From Ectobius pallidus (taxonomy: Eukaryota; Arthropoda; Insecta; Blattodea; Ectobiidae), in the NCBI GenBank assembly GCA_964059195.1, contig CAXKWD010000003.1, positions 195,944,174-196,008,173 of the forward strand: a stretch of DNA of 64,000 nucleotides, read 5' to 3'. The position numbers and the translations under genes were made by a program. The notes beneath the pieces were generated by a model that made no database searches, was not told the origin of the DNA, and was given only the letters and a program-made list of their open reading frames with translations. This document shows, in pieces, positions 32,905 to 42,746 of the stretch (the first letter of the stretch is position 1; every line of letters starts with the position of its first letter).

Positions 32905-33185
32905 ACTGCCACAATGGTACTTTCTAAGATTACATGGTGGACGGGAAAATATGTCTGTCTGTCTGTCCATCCTTGTGTCTGTATGAGCGATAACTCAAAT
33001 ATGTTTTATTAGATTTTTATCAAACTTCATATACGCACTTACAACACCCATAGGAGGAAAGCTTTTGATTTTGGGCCAATTCGTGTGACTAGTACCTGAG
33101 TAACGACAAATTAACGGCCACATGCTTTTTAAAAAGCATATCATCACTATACTACAAAGCCGCGTGGCTGACACACTGCAGGACA
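32905..33185 (+). repeat. Rep-A repeat, partial, variant 3' end
   Basis: Contains AATGGTACTTTCTAAGATT, a TCTG tract and the diverged monomer, then TACTACAAAGCCGCGTGGC, the variant end shared with 24600-24840. Confidence 0.75.
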
Positions 33186-33189
33186 TAAT

Positions 33190-33703
33190 TGTTTTCCCAC
33201 TACCAGATGAACCGTAAACGTAAAATTTGGCATTCTTATAGCCTGTAACCGATGGGAACTTTTAAAAAAGTTCCAATTTTTAATTTTCTACCCCCGAGAC
33301 ACATTCAAAATGGCGGACGCAGCTATAAGGTCTGTTTATACCTTTTTTGGACGTTCATAGTGGCTACACAGTAAATTGTATCAAACAACCAATTACACCA
33401 TCATTAACGGATTTTGAGAGACCTACAAGTTTAGTCCTATGACTTTTGTCATATATCCATTGGTTAAACTTCACTTAGAATTATATTTTTTTACTTTAAA
33501 TAAATGTAGGCCTAGTATATTTTTCTCGCATTATGTAATGTTTGACAGAGTTATAGAATAGTTGGAGTCCTGAAATTTAGGGAAATTTTGGCACATACAA
33601 CTGCCATAAGCGTGCGAAATTTGGTGTTTCTAGCTGTCCTAAAATTATGGGGAAACTGGCTGGATAACCGTGATGTCATTCACATCTACGACAGTCTAGA
33701 CCA
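33190..33703. repeat. Diverged dispersed repeat, then unassigned sequence
   Basis: 33195-33350 weakly matches the block after the GACT microsatellite at 15920-16050 (AAATTTGG, then CTGTAACC ... AAAAAGTTCC). The remainder shows nothing. Confidence 0.4.
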
Positions 33704-34552
33704 GGGCCCTATTTAATAAAAGGTACAATTTTACAGGTGACAGGTGACATATAATTGTTTTACAAGTTTACATTTTGACAATTCCGTTTTTCATAAAAGC
33801 TGACAACTTTACATAAATGTCATGACAATTTTGTAGAATTGTATGACAATTTTACATATTGTTGTTTCTCAAAACTTTTGAGTTTACAGGTAAAAGTCTG
33901 ACAAATATGTCAAATTTTAGGATACCTACCATTTATGAAACATTGCTTTTTGTTGACATATTTAAAAATTTACAAAAAATGTAGAATTGTCATTACAGAA
34001 GTGACAGGCAATCTTTCATATGTAGGCCAAGTCAGTAGGTTATGTTAATGTGTGGCAGAACTTGGCAAAGTGTTTTTTGATATTTAAACTTTCTTGTTAA
34101 TTTGTCTGGTTAATAATGAAAACTAGTAGTAGTGATATTGGTAGCAGTGAAAGTGATGAATAAATAGACATGAGACCTCGCAGGGTTTTTAGGAAACGGA
34201 TTAACGTAACTTTCAATTTCAGTGACTTTGCATTAAAAGAGAAATATAAATCACTTATTTTCGATAGTAATAATCGATTGCTTAGGTATCACGTTCAATG
34301 CTGAGATCGATTATCGCACGCGTATAAGAGAGCCCTCTACAATGTACTAAAGTAATCTTTAGGCGACATAAAATTGTCGCGTTTATGAAATGGGTTCTTT
34401 TAGTCTGACAATTTACATTAATTTGCCTGTAATGTAAGGAAAAGTTGTAATATTTATGAAAAATACAATTGTCATAACATATTGACAAATTTGTAAGATT
34501 TGACATAATTGTCGTATATGTCACACCTGTAGAGTTTTATGAAATAGGGCCC
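33704..34552 (+). mobile_element. PIF/Harbinger-like element, copy 1
   Basis: Ends GGGCCCTATTTAATAAAA and (inverted) GGGCCCTATTTCATAAAA match apart from one base. Subterminal regions are dense with TGACAATTTT and its complement. The centre encodes an N-terminal fragment resembling Harbinger transposase. A related inverted copy lies at 52809-53898. A 3-bp target duplication is not clear. Confidence 0.75.
34116..34304 (+). pseudogene. Harbinger transposase N-terminal remnant
   Basis: From ATG 34116 the frame gives a Ser/Asp-rich start (MKTSSSDIGSSESDE), a stop at 34161, then MRPRRVFRKRINV and ALKEKYKS before a stop at 34302. The R-P-R-x-F-R-x-R pattern followed by a KEKY stretch is like the region just before the catalytic domain of insect Harbinger transposases. 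The DDE domain is absent. Confidence 0.5.
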
Positions 34553-34589
34553 AGATCATCCACTCATTAACATTGATTGATGATTACTC

Positions 34590-34960
34590 AATTCCACATG
34601 CTCTAGAAACTTAAATTTGGATCATTTATAACTTCTAGCTTTGAAGAGAAAATTCCAAAAAGATGAAATCTTTTTACCCTCCAAAACAAACAAATGAGAA
34701 AGAAAACTTTGATAGGTTTTATTGCTTATTTGCATGCCTTCAGTCGTTTTTGCAAAAATAAATAAATATTTTTGACGTGAGGAACTTGTTGTAAATTAGT
34801 TTTGTTAATATTATAGTTATCCCACTGATTCCTGCACATATGCTTATCAAACTTTCTCAAGAAACCGTGGTATAAAACTCAGAATTTTCTTAAATATGGC
34901 CTATTAATTCCATTTGGCACTTTAGTATATAAGTTTGCCTGATTTTATTTTTATATTCAA
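34590..34960 (+). repeat. Diverged dispersed-repeat debris, including a Rep-A 3' end
   Basis: 34590-34690 resembles the 15930-16010 block (TAGAAACTTAAATTTGG, GAAAATTCCAAAAAG). 34840-34955 matches the Rep-A 3' region (CACATATGCTTATCAAAC ... TGGCACTTTAGTATA). Confidence 0.5.
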
Positions 34961-35081
34961 CAGATAATAGGCCTATATAAGTTTTATGCACTAGAGGAAG
35001 GAAATAAAGCTTCTAACAGTAATCAAGCAAAAATGTACATTCACTAACTGATCGTAGTAAAATGGAGAATCAAATAACAGT

Positions 35082-35411
35082 AAAATTAAAAATTGGGGTA
35101 CGCCGTAGCGTAGTGGTTGAGGCGCTGTGCTACAAACCGGAAGGTCGCGGGTTCGATTCCTGATAATGTCGTTGGAGTTTTTCAATTGGCCTAATCCTTC
35201 TGGTGGCACTATGGCCCTGGGGTCGACTCAACCTCTAACAGAAATGAGTACCAGGAGCAATCCAGGGGGTAAAGGCGGCCGGTACGTAAGGCTGACAGCC
35301 TTACCACCTTCACGTGCCGAATGTCCAAAATCTGGGAGCCTCAACCTCCTTGAACCCTCTGGGCCTCCATGGCCTGTATAGGGATCACTTTACTTTACAA
35401 AATTAAAAATT
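35082..35411 (+). mobile_element. tRNA-derived SINE with 13-bp TSD (family S4)
   Basis: Head at 35095 with A-box-like CGTAGCGTAGTGGTTGAGGC and B box CGGGTTCGATTCC. Body about 300 bp ending TCACTTTACTTTAC. AAAATTAAAAATT flanks both sides (35082-35094 and 35399-35411), a perfect 13-bp duplication. Confidence 0.92.
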
Positions 35412-35889
35412 AGAAGAAAAAATCCAAATGCACTTAAATTTTCATATGTGCCTATCAATTTCTATACTTCTAACATCTATAAGTACTTCTAATATGTGTT
35501 TTGTTTGATTTTTTGCCCTGCGTTCCATTCCTGTTAGAATAAATTTTGAATGAAACCATAATGAAGTATAAGATGAAGGAAGGTGCAAAGAGATGAAATT
35601 CACCAAGCGGGAGAACCAGGCAAGATCCGACGCTATAACCACATGTCGCCGTTAACTTCGCATATATTTCTGGGGGTTCCTTCTTAGGATATGGAAAAAG
35701 TCGGATGATTGCATGTCGATTTTCAAAAATTACCATTTGAAGTATGGAAAGCAGTCTCTAGCTTTATCTGTTGTACGTGCCGGAAGCTGCTGCTACATCT
35801 CTAAGTAATTCACGTACATTCCCCCATTTTTCAAAATTTTATTCCTGTTGTAATCTGTTCCGTTAACGAGAAGACAAAAATAAAAAATA
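35412..35889. other. Unassigned
   Basis: No gene or repeat recognised. Confidence 0.45.
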
Positions 35890-36405
35890 AAATCAGGTAA
35901 ACTGATGTAACAAAGTGCCAGAATGCTTTTGTTTAATCGGTGATAATTGCAATTATGATTATGTTTAAATTAAGTTATATTTTTAGTAGATTTCAGAGTT
36001 AAGCTCCAGATTGATTCATTAAGCAGGGCTTTCGGAAGAACAATGGTCTATTTTGATACGCATATGTGAAGGAATAGTATTATTTGTCAAAGCTACCTGT
36101 ATTGCAACTCCCAAAGCCGTATATGAACACTGTAAAACAATATGTTGCCATAAGAACTGATTTGCACTTTATATTACCACAAAATAGGCACTAAATTGAG
36201 CATTACTCTGGTACCGGTCAACCGATTTGGTCCAATAGGCTTCTTCCCATGGACGTTATAAATGCGTATACGAAGTTTCATGAAAATCCGAAAAGCGTAT
36301 TAGAGTTATCGCGTACAGACACACGGATAGAGAGAAATACAGATGTAAAGACAGTTCCCGTCCCCAACATAATCTCATAGAAGTACTACTCTGGCACTTC
36401 ATAAA
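35890..36405 (-). repeat. Rep-A repeat, full-length copy (minus)
   Basis: Read on the minus strand it starts near 36405 (GAAGTGCCAGAGTAGTACTT), includes the TTTCATGAAACTTCGTATACG-type block, and ends at 35890 with the CTGATTTTATT block. Confidence 0.82.
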
Positions 36406-36545
36406 GCTATAGAAGACTATAGAATGTGAATGAACTTGTTAGGGAGTTATAGCGTGACATTTTCTCGTAACTTCTCCAAAAGTCGAAAGACTTAGGCCTA
36501 TAAGAATTCAAAATAGTTGCCAGATATCGCAGTTAACTGTAATGT

Positions 36546-37310
36546 AGATATATAAGCATTCATGAACCACAGATTGTCTCAATTGGACACTACACGAGAA
36601 TATAATAGGAGAAAAATTCCTCCGACACTGGGACTTGAACACAGGACTTAGGCTATTCGCTCCAATGCTCTACCAACTGGGCTACGCCAGTTTACAGCAC
36701 CAGATGGAACCTCTCTCCTATGACTGATTGCCCTAATGGTCTACCTCACAGACAGACAAGTTATGTCATATGCAGTACTGCGAGGCACACTAATTAGTGA
36801 TTTTTGCGACCGGGCTCCCACTGTTATTATACAGATAACATTCAAGATAGATATATAAGCATTCATGAGCCACAGATTATTGTCTCAGTTGGACACTACA
36901 TGAGAATATAATAGGAGAAAAATTCCTCCGACACTGGGACTTGAACACAGGACTTTGGCTATTCGCGCCAATGCTCTACCAACTGAGCTACGCCGGAGTT
37001 CAGTTTACAGCGCCAGATGGAACCTCTCTCCTATGACTGATTGCCCTAATGGTCTACCTCACAGACAGACAAGTTATGTCATATGCAGTACTGCGAGGCA
37101 CACTAATTAGTGATTTTTGCGACCGGGCTCCCACTGTTATTGTACAGTTAACATTCAAGATATAAGCATTCATGAACTACAGATTATTGTCTCTGTTGGA
37201 CATTACATGGGTTCAAGTCACAGTGTCGGAGGAATTTTCTCCCATAATATTCACATGTAATGTCCAACAGAGACGATAACCTGTGGTTCATGATTGCTTA
37301 TATATATAAT
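36546..37310. mobile_element. Tandem foldback units with tRNA-like arms
   Basis: Two units of about 306 bp start at about 36546 and 36852 (AGATATATAAGCATTCATGA). Each carries the minus-strand tRNA-like arm (TTCAAGTCCCAGTGTCGGAG on the complementary strand). A third unit near 37160 breaks off and is followed by the opposite terminus. GCATTCATGAACCACAGATT and its complement near 37280 form the outer inverted pair. Confidence 0.75.
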
Positions 37311-37703
37311 CATTGATAAACTTCATTTTGAAGCTTTGAGTATAATGTCCACTAGTGTAAAATATCAATTCAAATCATTATGAGCTTTTCCATCTATATA
37401 CTAGTATTTTTCATAACTACAATAACGAATTAAAGTCCGAATGTGCAAGATTTGGGATATATAATATATTATCAATTTTTATTATAGCTTTTTGTACATT
37501 GTTATATAGGCTACATTGAGTTTTTTCTTTATGTTTCTTTTCTATACCTGTCATTTATTTTTATCAATTATGCTCAAAATATTTATCATACCATTATTAC
37601 ATAATATTGAAGTTAAAAGATGATGAATTTTATAAAATAATGTATAATGCTTGTATCTAACTTATTACATCTCTTATGCACTCAAATAAGTAGCTTAAAA
37701 TTC
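37311..37703. other. Unassigned
   Basis: AT-rich, nothing recognised. Confidence 0.45.
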
Positions 37704-37706
37704 TTA

Positions 37707-38310
37707 TGGGCCATTCAGATAGAAAATTAACCGTAAACGTAAGAACGTAAACTTAAATGCATACTTTAGCACGGCATTGAGCATTCGTAATGAAAACTTA
37801 AACGTATATAACAACCAATCACAAACGAGAACTTGAACAGCTGATAAAATGGCTGCAGCATACGAAAATACTTTCATGTTTCTATTAAACATGTGTAGGC
37901 CATTAAAAATTTAAATCATACAAGCCTATGCAGACATATAAAAACTAACTGAATATTATATGGGCTGTAGTTCATATCTTGGGGAACTAATGTTCATATA
38001 TTTTCCTTCAATGCCGCATCTTTATATAATGGATGCCATTTATCATAATGACGAGTTTCTCATTCATAGACGCCATCTCTTGGCTACTTCCACTTCCGTC
38101 TCCTGTTCTGTTCTCTGATTGGTTGTGTCGTTATTTTTCGCATAAACGTAACGCAGAAGCTTGGTGTTTGCAAGCTTCTACGTTACGTTTAATTTTACGT
38201 TTAAGTTTCACGTTTACGTGAAGCATTGTGAATGGTCACATTGAAAAACATGGCCCCAAACTTCTATGTTTACGTTACGTTTACGGTTAATTTTCTATCT
38301 GAATGGCCCA
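37707..38310. mobile_element. PIF/Harbinger-type MITE, TTA target site
   Basis: Both ends begin TGGGCCATTCAGATAGAAAA and are identical for 36 bp. TTA flanks each side (37704-37706 and 38311-38313), the three-base duplication of PIF/Harbinger. The motif ACGTTTA or ACGTTAC recurs many times inside the ends. No transposase coding; the short frames inside are not genes. Confidence 0.9.
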
Positions 38311-38317
38311 TTACTCC

Positions 38318-39045
38318 TATTAAGTTAGGTTCAAAGTTACAAATATCTCTAGTATAATCGTGCCTATATACATTCATAAAAGTTTATTGTGCCACTCTAA
38401 AGTTCTTGTCTTTCAAAGACTTGTTAAATATTCAATTTAAAATTCATTTTGATTTTACAACAATTTTAAATTTACAAATGGTGTTACGTTAGGTTACAAG
38501 TTTCAAATATATCCAGTATAATCGTGCCTATATACATTGGTACAAATATATTAAGCCAATCTAGTAGCTCTTGTCTTACAAAAATTTTTTATACGTTACA
38601 CTTTAAATTTATTTACACCAAATCTAAAATGATAAAATAAATGTGGGTTTTCGTACCAAAACTATTTTATTTTATACTGTATTCTCACTTGATTAATAAG
38701 CAGCTTGATTTTATGACGTTAATTTGTTGCAGTAAAATTGCAGTAAAATTAATTTTAATTTTACACCAAGTTTAAAATTATAAAAATATTAAGTTACGTT
38801 ACAAGTTTCAATTATCTCCAGTATAAACGTGTATATATGCATTGATGCAAATATATTAAGCCAGTCTATAGCTCTTGTCTTTCAAAGACTTGTTATACAT
38901 TCCAAATGTAAATTCATTACACCAAGTCAACAATTATAAATGTGGGTTTTTTCGTACAAAGTCTTTTTGTAATTTTACACTGTTTATCTCTCTTGATTGT
39001 TAAGCAGTATAATTTATGGCATTCACTTGTTGCAGTCTCCACAAT
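38318..39045 (+). repeat. Degenerate tandem array, three units of up to ~305 bp
   Basis: Units begin near 38318, 38480 and 38787 (landmark CCAGTATAAnCGTG then TATATACATT). Each passes through CTCTTGTCTTTCAAAGACTTG or a variant and, in units 2 and 3, GTGGGTTTTTCGTAC and TTGTTGCAGTA. Unit 1 has lost about 140 bp. It starts a few bases after the adjacent MITE. Confidence 0.75.
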
Positions 39046-39436
39046 TTCTTATCATATTCGGCCTTTGTCGTTAATGGTGGTTAATATTTCGGAGATGCAT
39101 TTCGACATGATCACATTCAATTAAATCCACAAACTCTTTCGGACAGATAGCACGTGATTGCTCAAAGCAGCCATACTAATTAGTACAACATGCCCTGAGG
39201 AATGTAAGTGCCCCGCAGGAATGCCTGGACTCGGCATGTGAATGTCACATTGCGTTAGTGTCGGGCTCAGTGCCTGACAAGGAACAGTTCCTAATCACAT
39301 TATTTTAACCCCACAACTTCTCTGATATGAGTTCTGTGGTTTGTGGTAATTTCGTATTCAGTAAGACTCAGCTTAAATGTCTAGGTTCCTTGGACATTTT
39401 CATCGAAATTTTATAATAATATTATTTAAAAAATCC
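39046..39436. other. Unassigned
   Basis: No gene recognised. Confidence 0.45.
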
Positions 39437-39440
39437 TAGC

Positions 39441-39501
<61 letters not shown>

Positions 39502-39955
39502 TTTTTCCTTTCGATTGGCCCAGCTTAGGACCACGTGAAACAGTTGTCTTCTTCTTGTATTCCCAAAACTTCTTCATTCTTTCGCGATGTTGCTGTTTCC
39601 GTTCTTCCGTCCATTTACTTCCGGTTTTCTTCTTGGTTTTCTCTGGAAATTCGCCATGAAATATTGCTTTCCTAAACTTTTCTCTTTTTCAATATCCTCC
39701 TTTTTCATATTGAGTAACTTCAAATACTTTTCAACTTCCTGGAAAATGCTGGTTTAGTTTTTTACTTACATAGTGATCAAAAATTTGTTTGGTAAGTCTG
39801 TCTCTTTAAATTATGATAATGTGACCACATAGGCCTAATCTTAATCTTCTTTTCCTGAAAGTATGGCCTATTTTTTCTGTTTGTTTGTATACTCCTTTTC
39901 TGGTCTTGGTTTGTATATGTTAGTCTCCCAAATTGGTCCCATAATTTTCCTTAAG
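39437..39955 (-). mobile_element. APE-type non-LTR retrotransposon, C-terminal fragment and tail
   Basis: The 3' tail is the (ATT)n tract at 39437-39497. Minus-strand codons above it encode KWTEERKQQHRERMKKFWEY, the Arg/Lys-rich C terminus seen in this retroelement family, preceded upstream by RLTKQIFDHYVSKKL and a RKRRLRLGLCGH-type block. Frameshifts and stops interrupt it. Confidence 0.75.
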
Positions 39956-39996
39956 ATTCTTCATTATTATTACTATTATTATTATTATTATTAACA

Positions 39997-40204
39997 GATT
40001 TCAATGCAAAATTAGGAAAGGAGGATATTTTCAAGATTAAGAACTATATCTCCATTTTCAGAACAATGGCAATGATGTTAGAATAGTGAATTTCTCCACC
40101 GCTGAAAATTTAAACAAATTCCCACATCCTGATATTCATAAACACACATGGACTTCGCTAGATAGAAAAACTCATAATCAAATTGACCCTGTGCTAATGG
40201 ATAC
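39997..40204 (+). pseudogene. Apurinic-type endonuclease domain fragment of a non-LTR element
   Basis: DFNAKLGKEDIFK (39997-40035) is the GDFNxxxG motif. After a frame change, NNGNDVRIVNFSTAENL and HTWTSLDRKTHNQIDP follow, the late motifs of the endonuclease domain. The family's final catalytic His (IDH) reads IDP here. It faces the fragment at 39437-39955 head to head, so the two are separate remnants, probably of one family. Confidence 0.8.
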
Positions 40205-40714
40205 AAGGAGGCAGTATATTTTGAAGGGTTTCCTACAAGAGTAGCCCTTGCCCAATTTCTGTAATTTTTCAGGAGGCAGGAAAAACCTTGTACGAGGGTA
40301 AATCAATAAGCCTAAGTATCCGCACTTTTTGTGTAATCTTTGGTAGGTTGGCTGTACTGCTTTGTGCTCGCGCAAATCGACATGTTGTTCATTTGTCTCC
40401 ATTTGTGGAAAGTTTTACTGTTAAACATGACTGCACAGCTCAGTACCACTTCACCTACTTCCTCTGAATAGCAACCACTGATAATCTTGAAATCTTGAGT
40501 TAGATTACTTAACTTAGCTTGGTGTTGGCTAGGCTCTGATAGAGTTCCTTGCAGATCAACGTCAGTTACGTGTGATGCATCGGAAAAAGGTGAAAATCTT
40601 ACATGCCAACTGTCAATCACGAAGGTGCGTTGAGAAAGCAAATAGTTAGCAGTTTGAATTCTAACTGCCAATAATAAAAAAAGGGAATTGTTTCGCCCGC
40701 ACTACATTCGATTG
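40205..40714. other. Unassigned, with a lone transposon end and an unknown frame
   Basis: TACGAGGGTAAATCAATAAG at 40294 looks like a mariner-type terminus, but no partner end was found. The 119-codon minus-strand frame at 40312-40671 has no recognisable domain. Confidence 0.35.
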
Positions 40715-40890
40715 CAAAACGAAAGAAATATAAATATTGTCAACTGATGTAACCAAGTGCCAGAATGATTTGTTTAATCAGTGACAATTGCAAATATGGT
40801 ATGCAGAAAATAAGTTATTTTTGTAATCTATCTCCGAGTTAAGCTCCAGGCCGATACATTAAGCAAAAGTCTACTTTGATATTTAACCTT
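40715..40890 (-). repeat. Rep-A repeat, split copy, part 1
   Basis: Minus-strand 3' part of Rep-A (GTAACCAAGTGCCAGAATGA ... AATAAGTTATTTTTGTAA). The rest continues at 42460-42600 beyond an insertion that includes a mariner. Confidence 0.65.
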
Positions 40891-41194
40891 AATTCGTATA
40901 CACTGATATAAGAAATTGTTAAAACATGTCAACATTTCACAAAATACAGTGGCAAAGAACTCCGTTTATTGTACGTGGGCCTAATTATTTCACAGTAATA
41001 CAGAGTAGGATCAAAAAGTAGTAGGACTGAATTTGTGTAGCGCAAACGGAGCAGTGGAGGACAGTCTGACCACCTGGGCGTGGTAGTGGGGAGCCTTCCG
41101 AAGAGACCAATATTTTTTCCAGACTCCTGTGGGCAAGCGGAAAGTACTACGCCACCAAGTTATCTCTGCATGCAGAAAATATGTTAGGAATGTG

Positions 41195-41525
41195 CCTTAA
41201 ATCTCGATCTCCCTCCTTTGACGTTGCCACTTCCTATTCACTGAGTTCAGTCATTTGGCTACAAGAGGAGGGCTGAGAATTCCTGTGTTTTTAAATGACC
41301 TCTCGTCTTCAGCAATCGCCGTTGAAATGAATAATCTGGCAACCATGTCCCAACTGGAGAAAATGAGCTGTCCCTTCTTCCACCCCCGCCGCCACGCTGC
41401 CACTTCCTGTCCACTGTGTTGGGTTATTTGGCTGGAAGAGGGGCGCTGAGAATCACCATGTTTTTAAATGACCTGACATTTAAGACAGTCACTGTCCAAA
41501 TGAATAATCTGGCAACCATGTTATG
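41195..41525 (+). repeat. 173-bp imperfect tandem duplication inside the mariner
   Basis: Two copies about 173 bp apart share TGCCACTTCCT, GGCTGAGAAT, GTTTTTAAATGACCT and AATGAATAATCTGGCAACCA. They are about 80-85% alike by eye. They lie between the left end and the transposase start. Confidence 0.8.
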
Positions 41526-41669
41526 ATCTTTCGCCACCTGCTTCCCCTACATCCCTTCCGTATAGTGGTAGCTGGACGACACTAGCGCTAAAACACTTCC
41601 CCTATCGCCGTGCAGATTTAACTTGGTGGCATAGTAAGCATGTCGATTTCCGTGAACATCTGTTAAGAA

Positions 41670-42299
41670 GTGTCGTCGCGATCCAAGATGCAGAAAAATC
41701 TCGAGCAGCGCTACGCCATTAAATTCTGCGTCAAACTCGAGAAAACCGCGACGGAGACCCTCGGAATGATTAAGAATGCCTATGGGGATGCTGTCATGAG
41801 CCGCTCAACAGTGTTCGAGTGGCATAAGCTGTTCCGGGAGGGGCAGGAGCTCGTCGAAGATGACCAGCGCACTGGTCGCCCATCAACTTCAAGGATTGAT
41901 GAAAATGTGGCCAAAGTGAAGGTGCTTCTGGACTCTGACCGGCGCACAAGCATTCGTCCTCCGCGTGCGGCCAGACAAAGCCAATTCTTGGAAGCTTCAC
42001 CATGACAACGCGCCGTGTGCCACACTGCGCTGCTGGTGAGGGAGTTTCTGGCCAAGCACAGAGTTGCCATGTTGACCCCCCTACAGTCCAGATCTGGCAC
42101 TGCCGTACTTCTTCCTCTTTCCTCGGTTCAAGTGGGATCTCAAGGGAAACCGATACAGGTCTTAGAAGACGTCCAAGGGGCTGTGACGGCATCTCTGAAG
42201 GGGATCCCGGAAAGTGAGTTCCAGAAGGCGTACGCGCAGTGGGAATCGCGATATACTCGTTGTGTCGTACCACAAGAGTGTTACTTCGAGGACTACTAA
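41670..42299 (+). pseudogene. mariner transposase, N- and C-terminal parts with core deleted
   Basis: From ATG 41688 (or 41670) the frame gives MQKNLEQRYAIKFCVKL, the first helix-turn-helix, then VFEWHKLFREGQELVEDDQ and GRPSTSR (the linker between the HTH and catalytic domains), ending RRTSIR. The sequence then jumps to WKLHHDNAPC (second catalytic Asp region) in another frame and PYSPDLA in a third. The normal C terminus (SEFQKAYAQWESRY) is in the 42015-42299 frame. The first catalytic Asp region is deleted and at least two frameshifts follow, so no active enzyme. Confidence 0.88.
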
Positions 42300-42454
42300 G
42301 GATTTGTACCCAATAGTTCAATAAAAAAATTTAAATTAATTCAGTCCTACTACTTTTTGATCCTACTCTGTATACCTTGTGTATATAACAGTATTCATGT
42401 AATACTAATTTCAACTTGATCAAAGAAATAAACAAACATCTGACTAGTTTGATA

Positions 42455-42610
42455 ATAATCATAATTATGTGAAGGAATATGTCATGGCTACCTGTATAGC
42501 AACTTCCAAAGCCGTATGTGAACACTGTAAAACAATATCTTGTCATGATAACTCATTTGCATTTGATAAATTCTTTCTAATATATGACCATACATTGCAA
42601 TAAATGTGTG
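42455..42610 (-). repeat. Rep-A repeat, split copy, part 2
   Basis: Matches the centre of the minus-strand copy at 36080-36180 (GCTACCTGTAT, then AAAGCCGTATRTGAACACTG). Confidence 0.65.
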
Positions 42611-42746
42611 ATCAACATGAATTAATATTACATTAGTTAAAGAGTATCGATCGGTAATCGATCTCACAAAATACTTATCGATAAATTCCATGAGTATTTC
42701 ATTACATTAGATATCAATGGGGTTAATTCATTAAGTGTCTAATGAC

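Larger units (their letters stand above)
41001..42370 (+). mobile_element. mariner transposon with near-perfect ends, internally deleted gene
   Basis: Ends CAGAGTAGGATCAAAAAG match for 33 bp without a difference, with TA on both sides (40999-41000 and 42371-42372). Total 1370 bp, close to a full mariner. However, about 600 bp upstream of the gene contain a tandem duplication and the gene itself lacks its middle. Identical ends indicate recent mobility in trans. Confidence 0.92.

Noticed and set aside
39440..39497. CRISPR-like or regulatory repeat in the long (ATT)n runs (also at 51963 and 58634)
   Set aside because: They are retrotransposon tails or microsatellites; no spacer structure.
40294..40671. 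Mariner starting at TACGAGGGTAAATC with the 119-codon frame as its transposase
   Set aside because: No opposite end, and the frame contains none of the transposase motifs.
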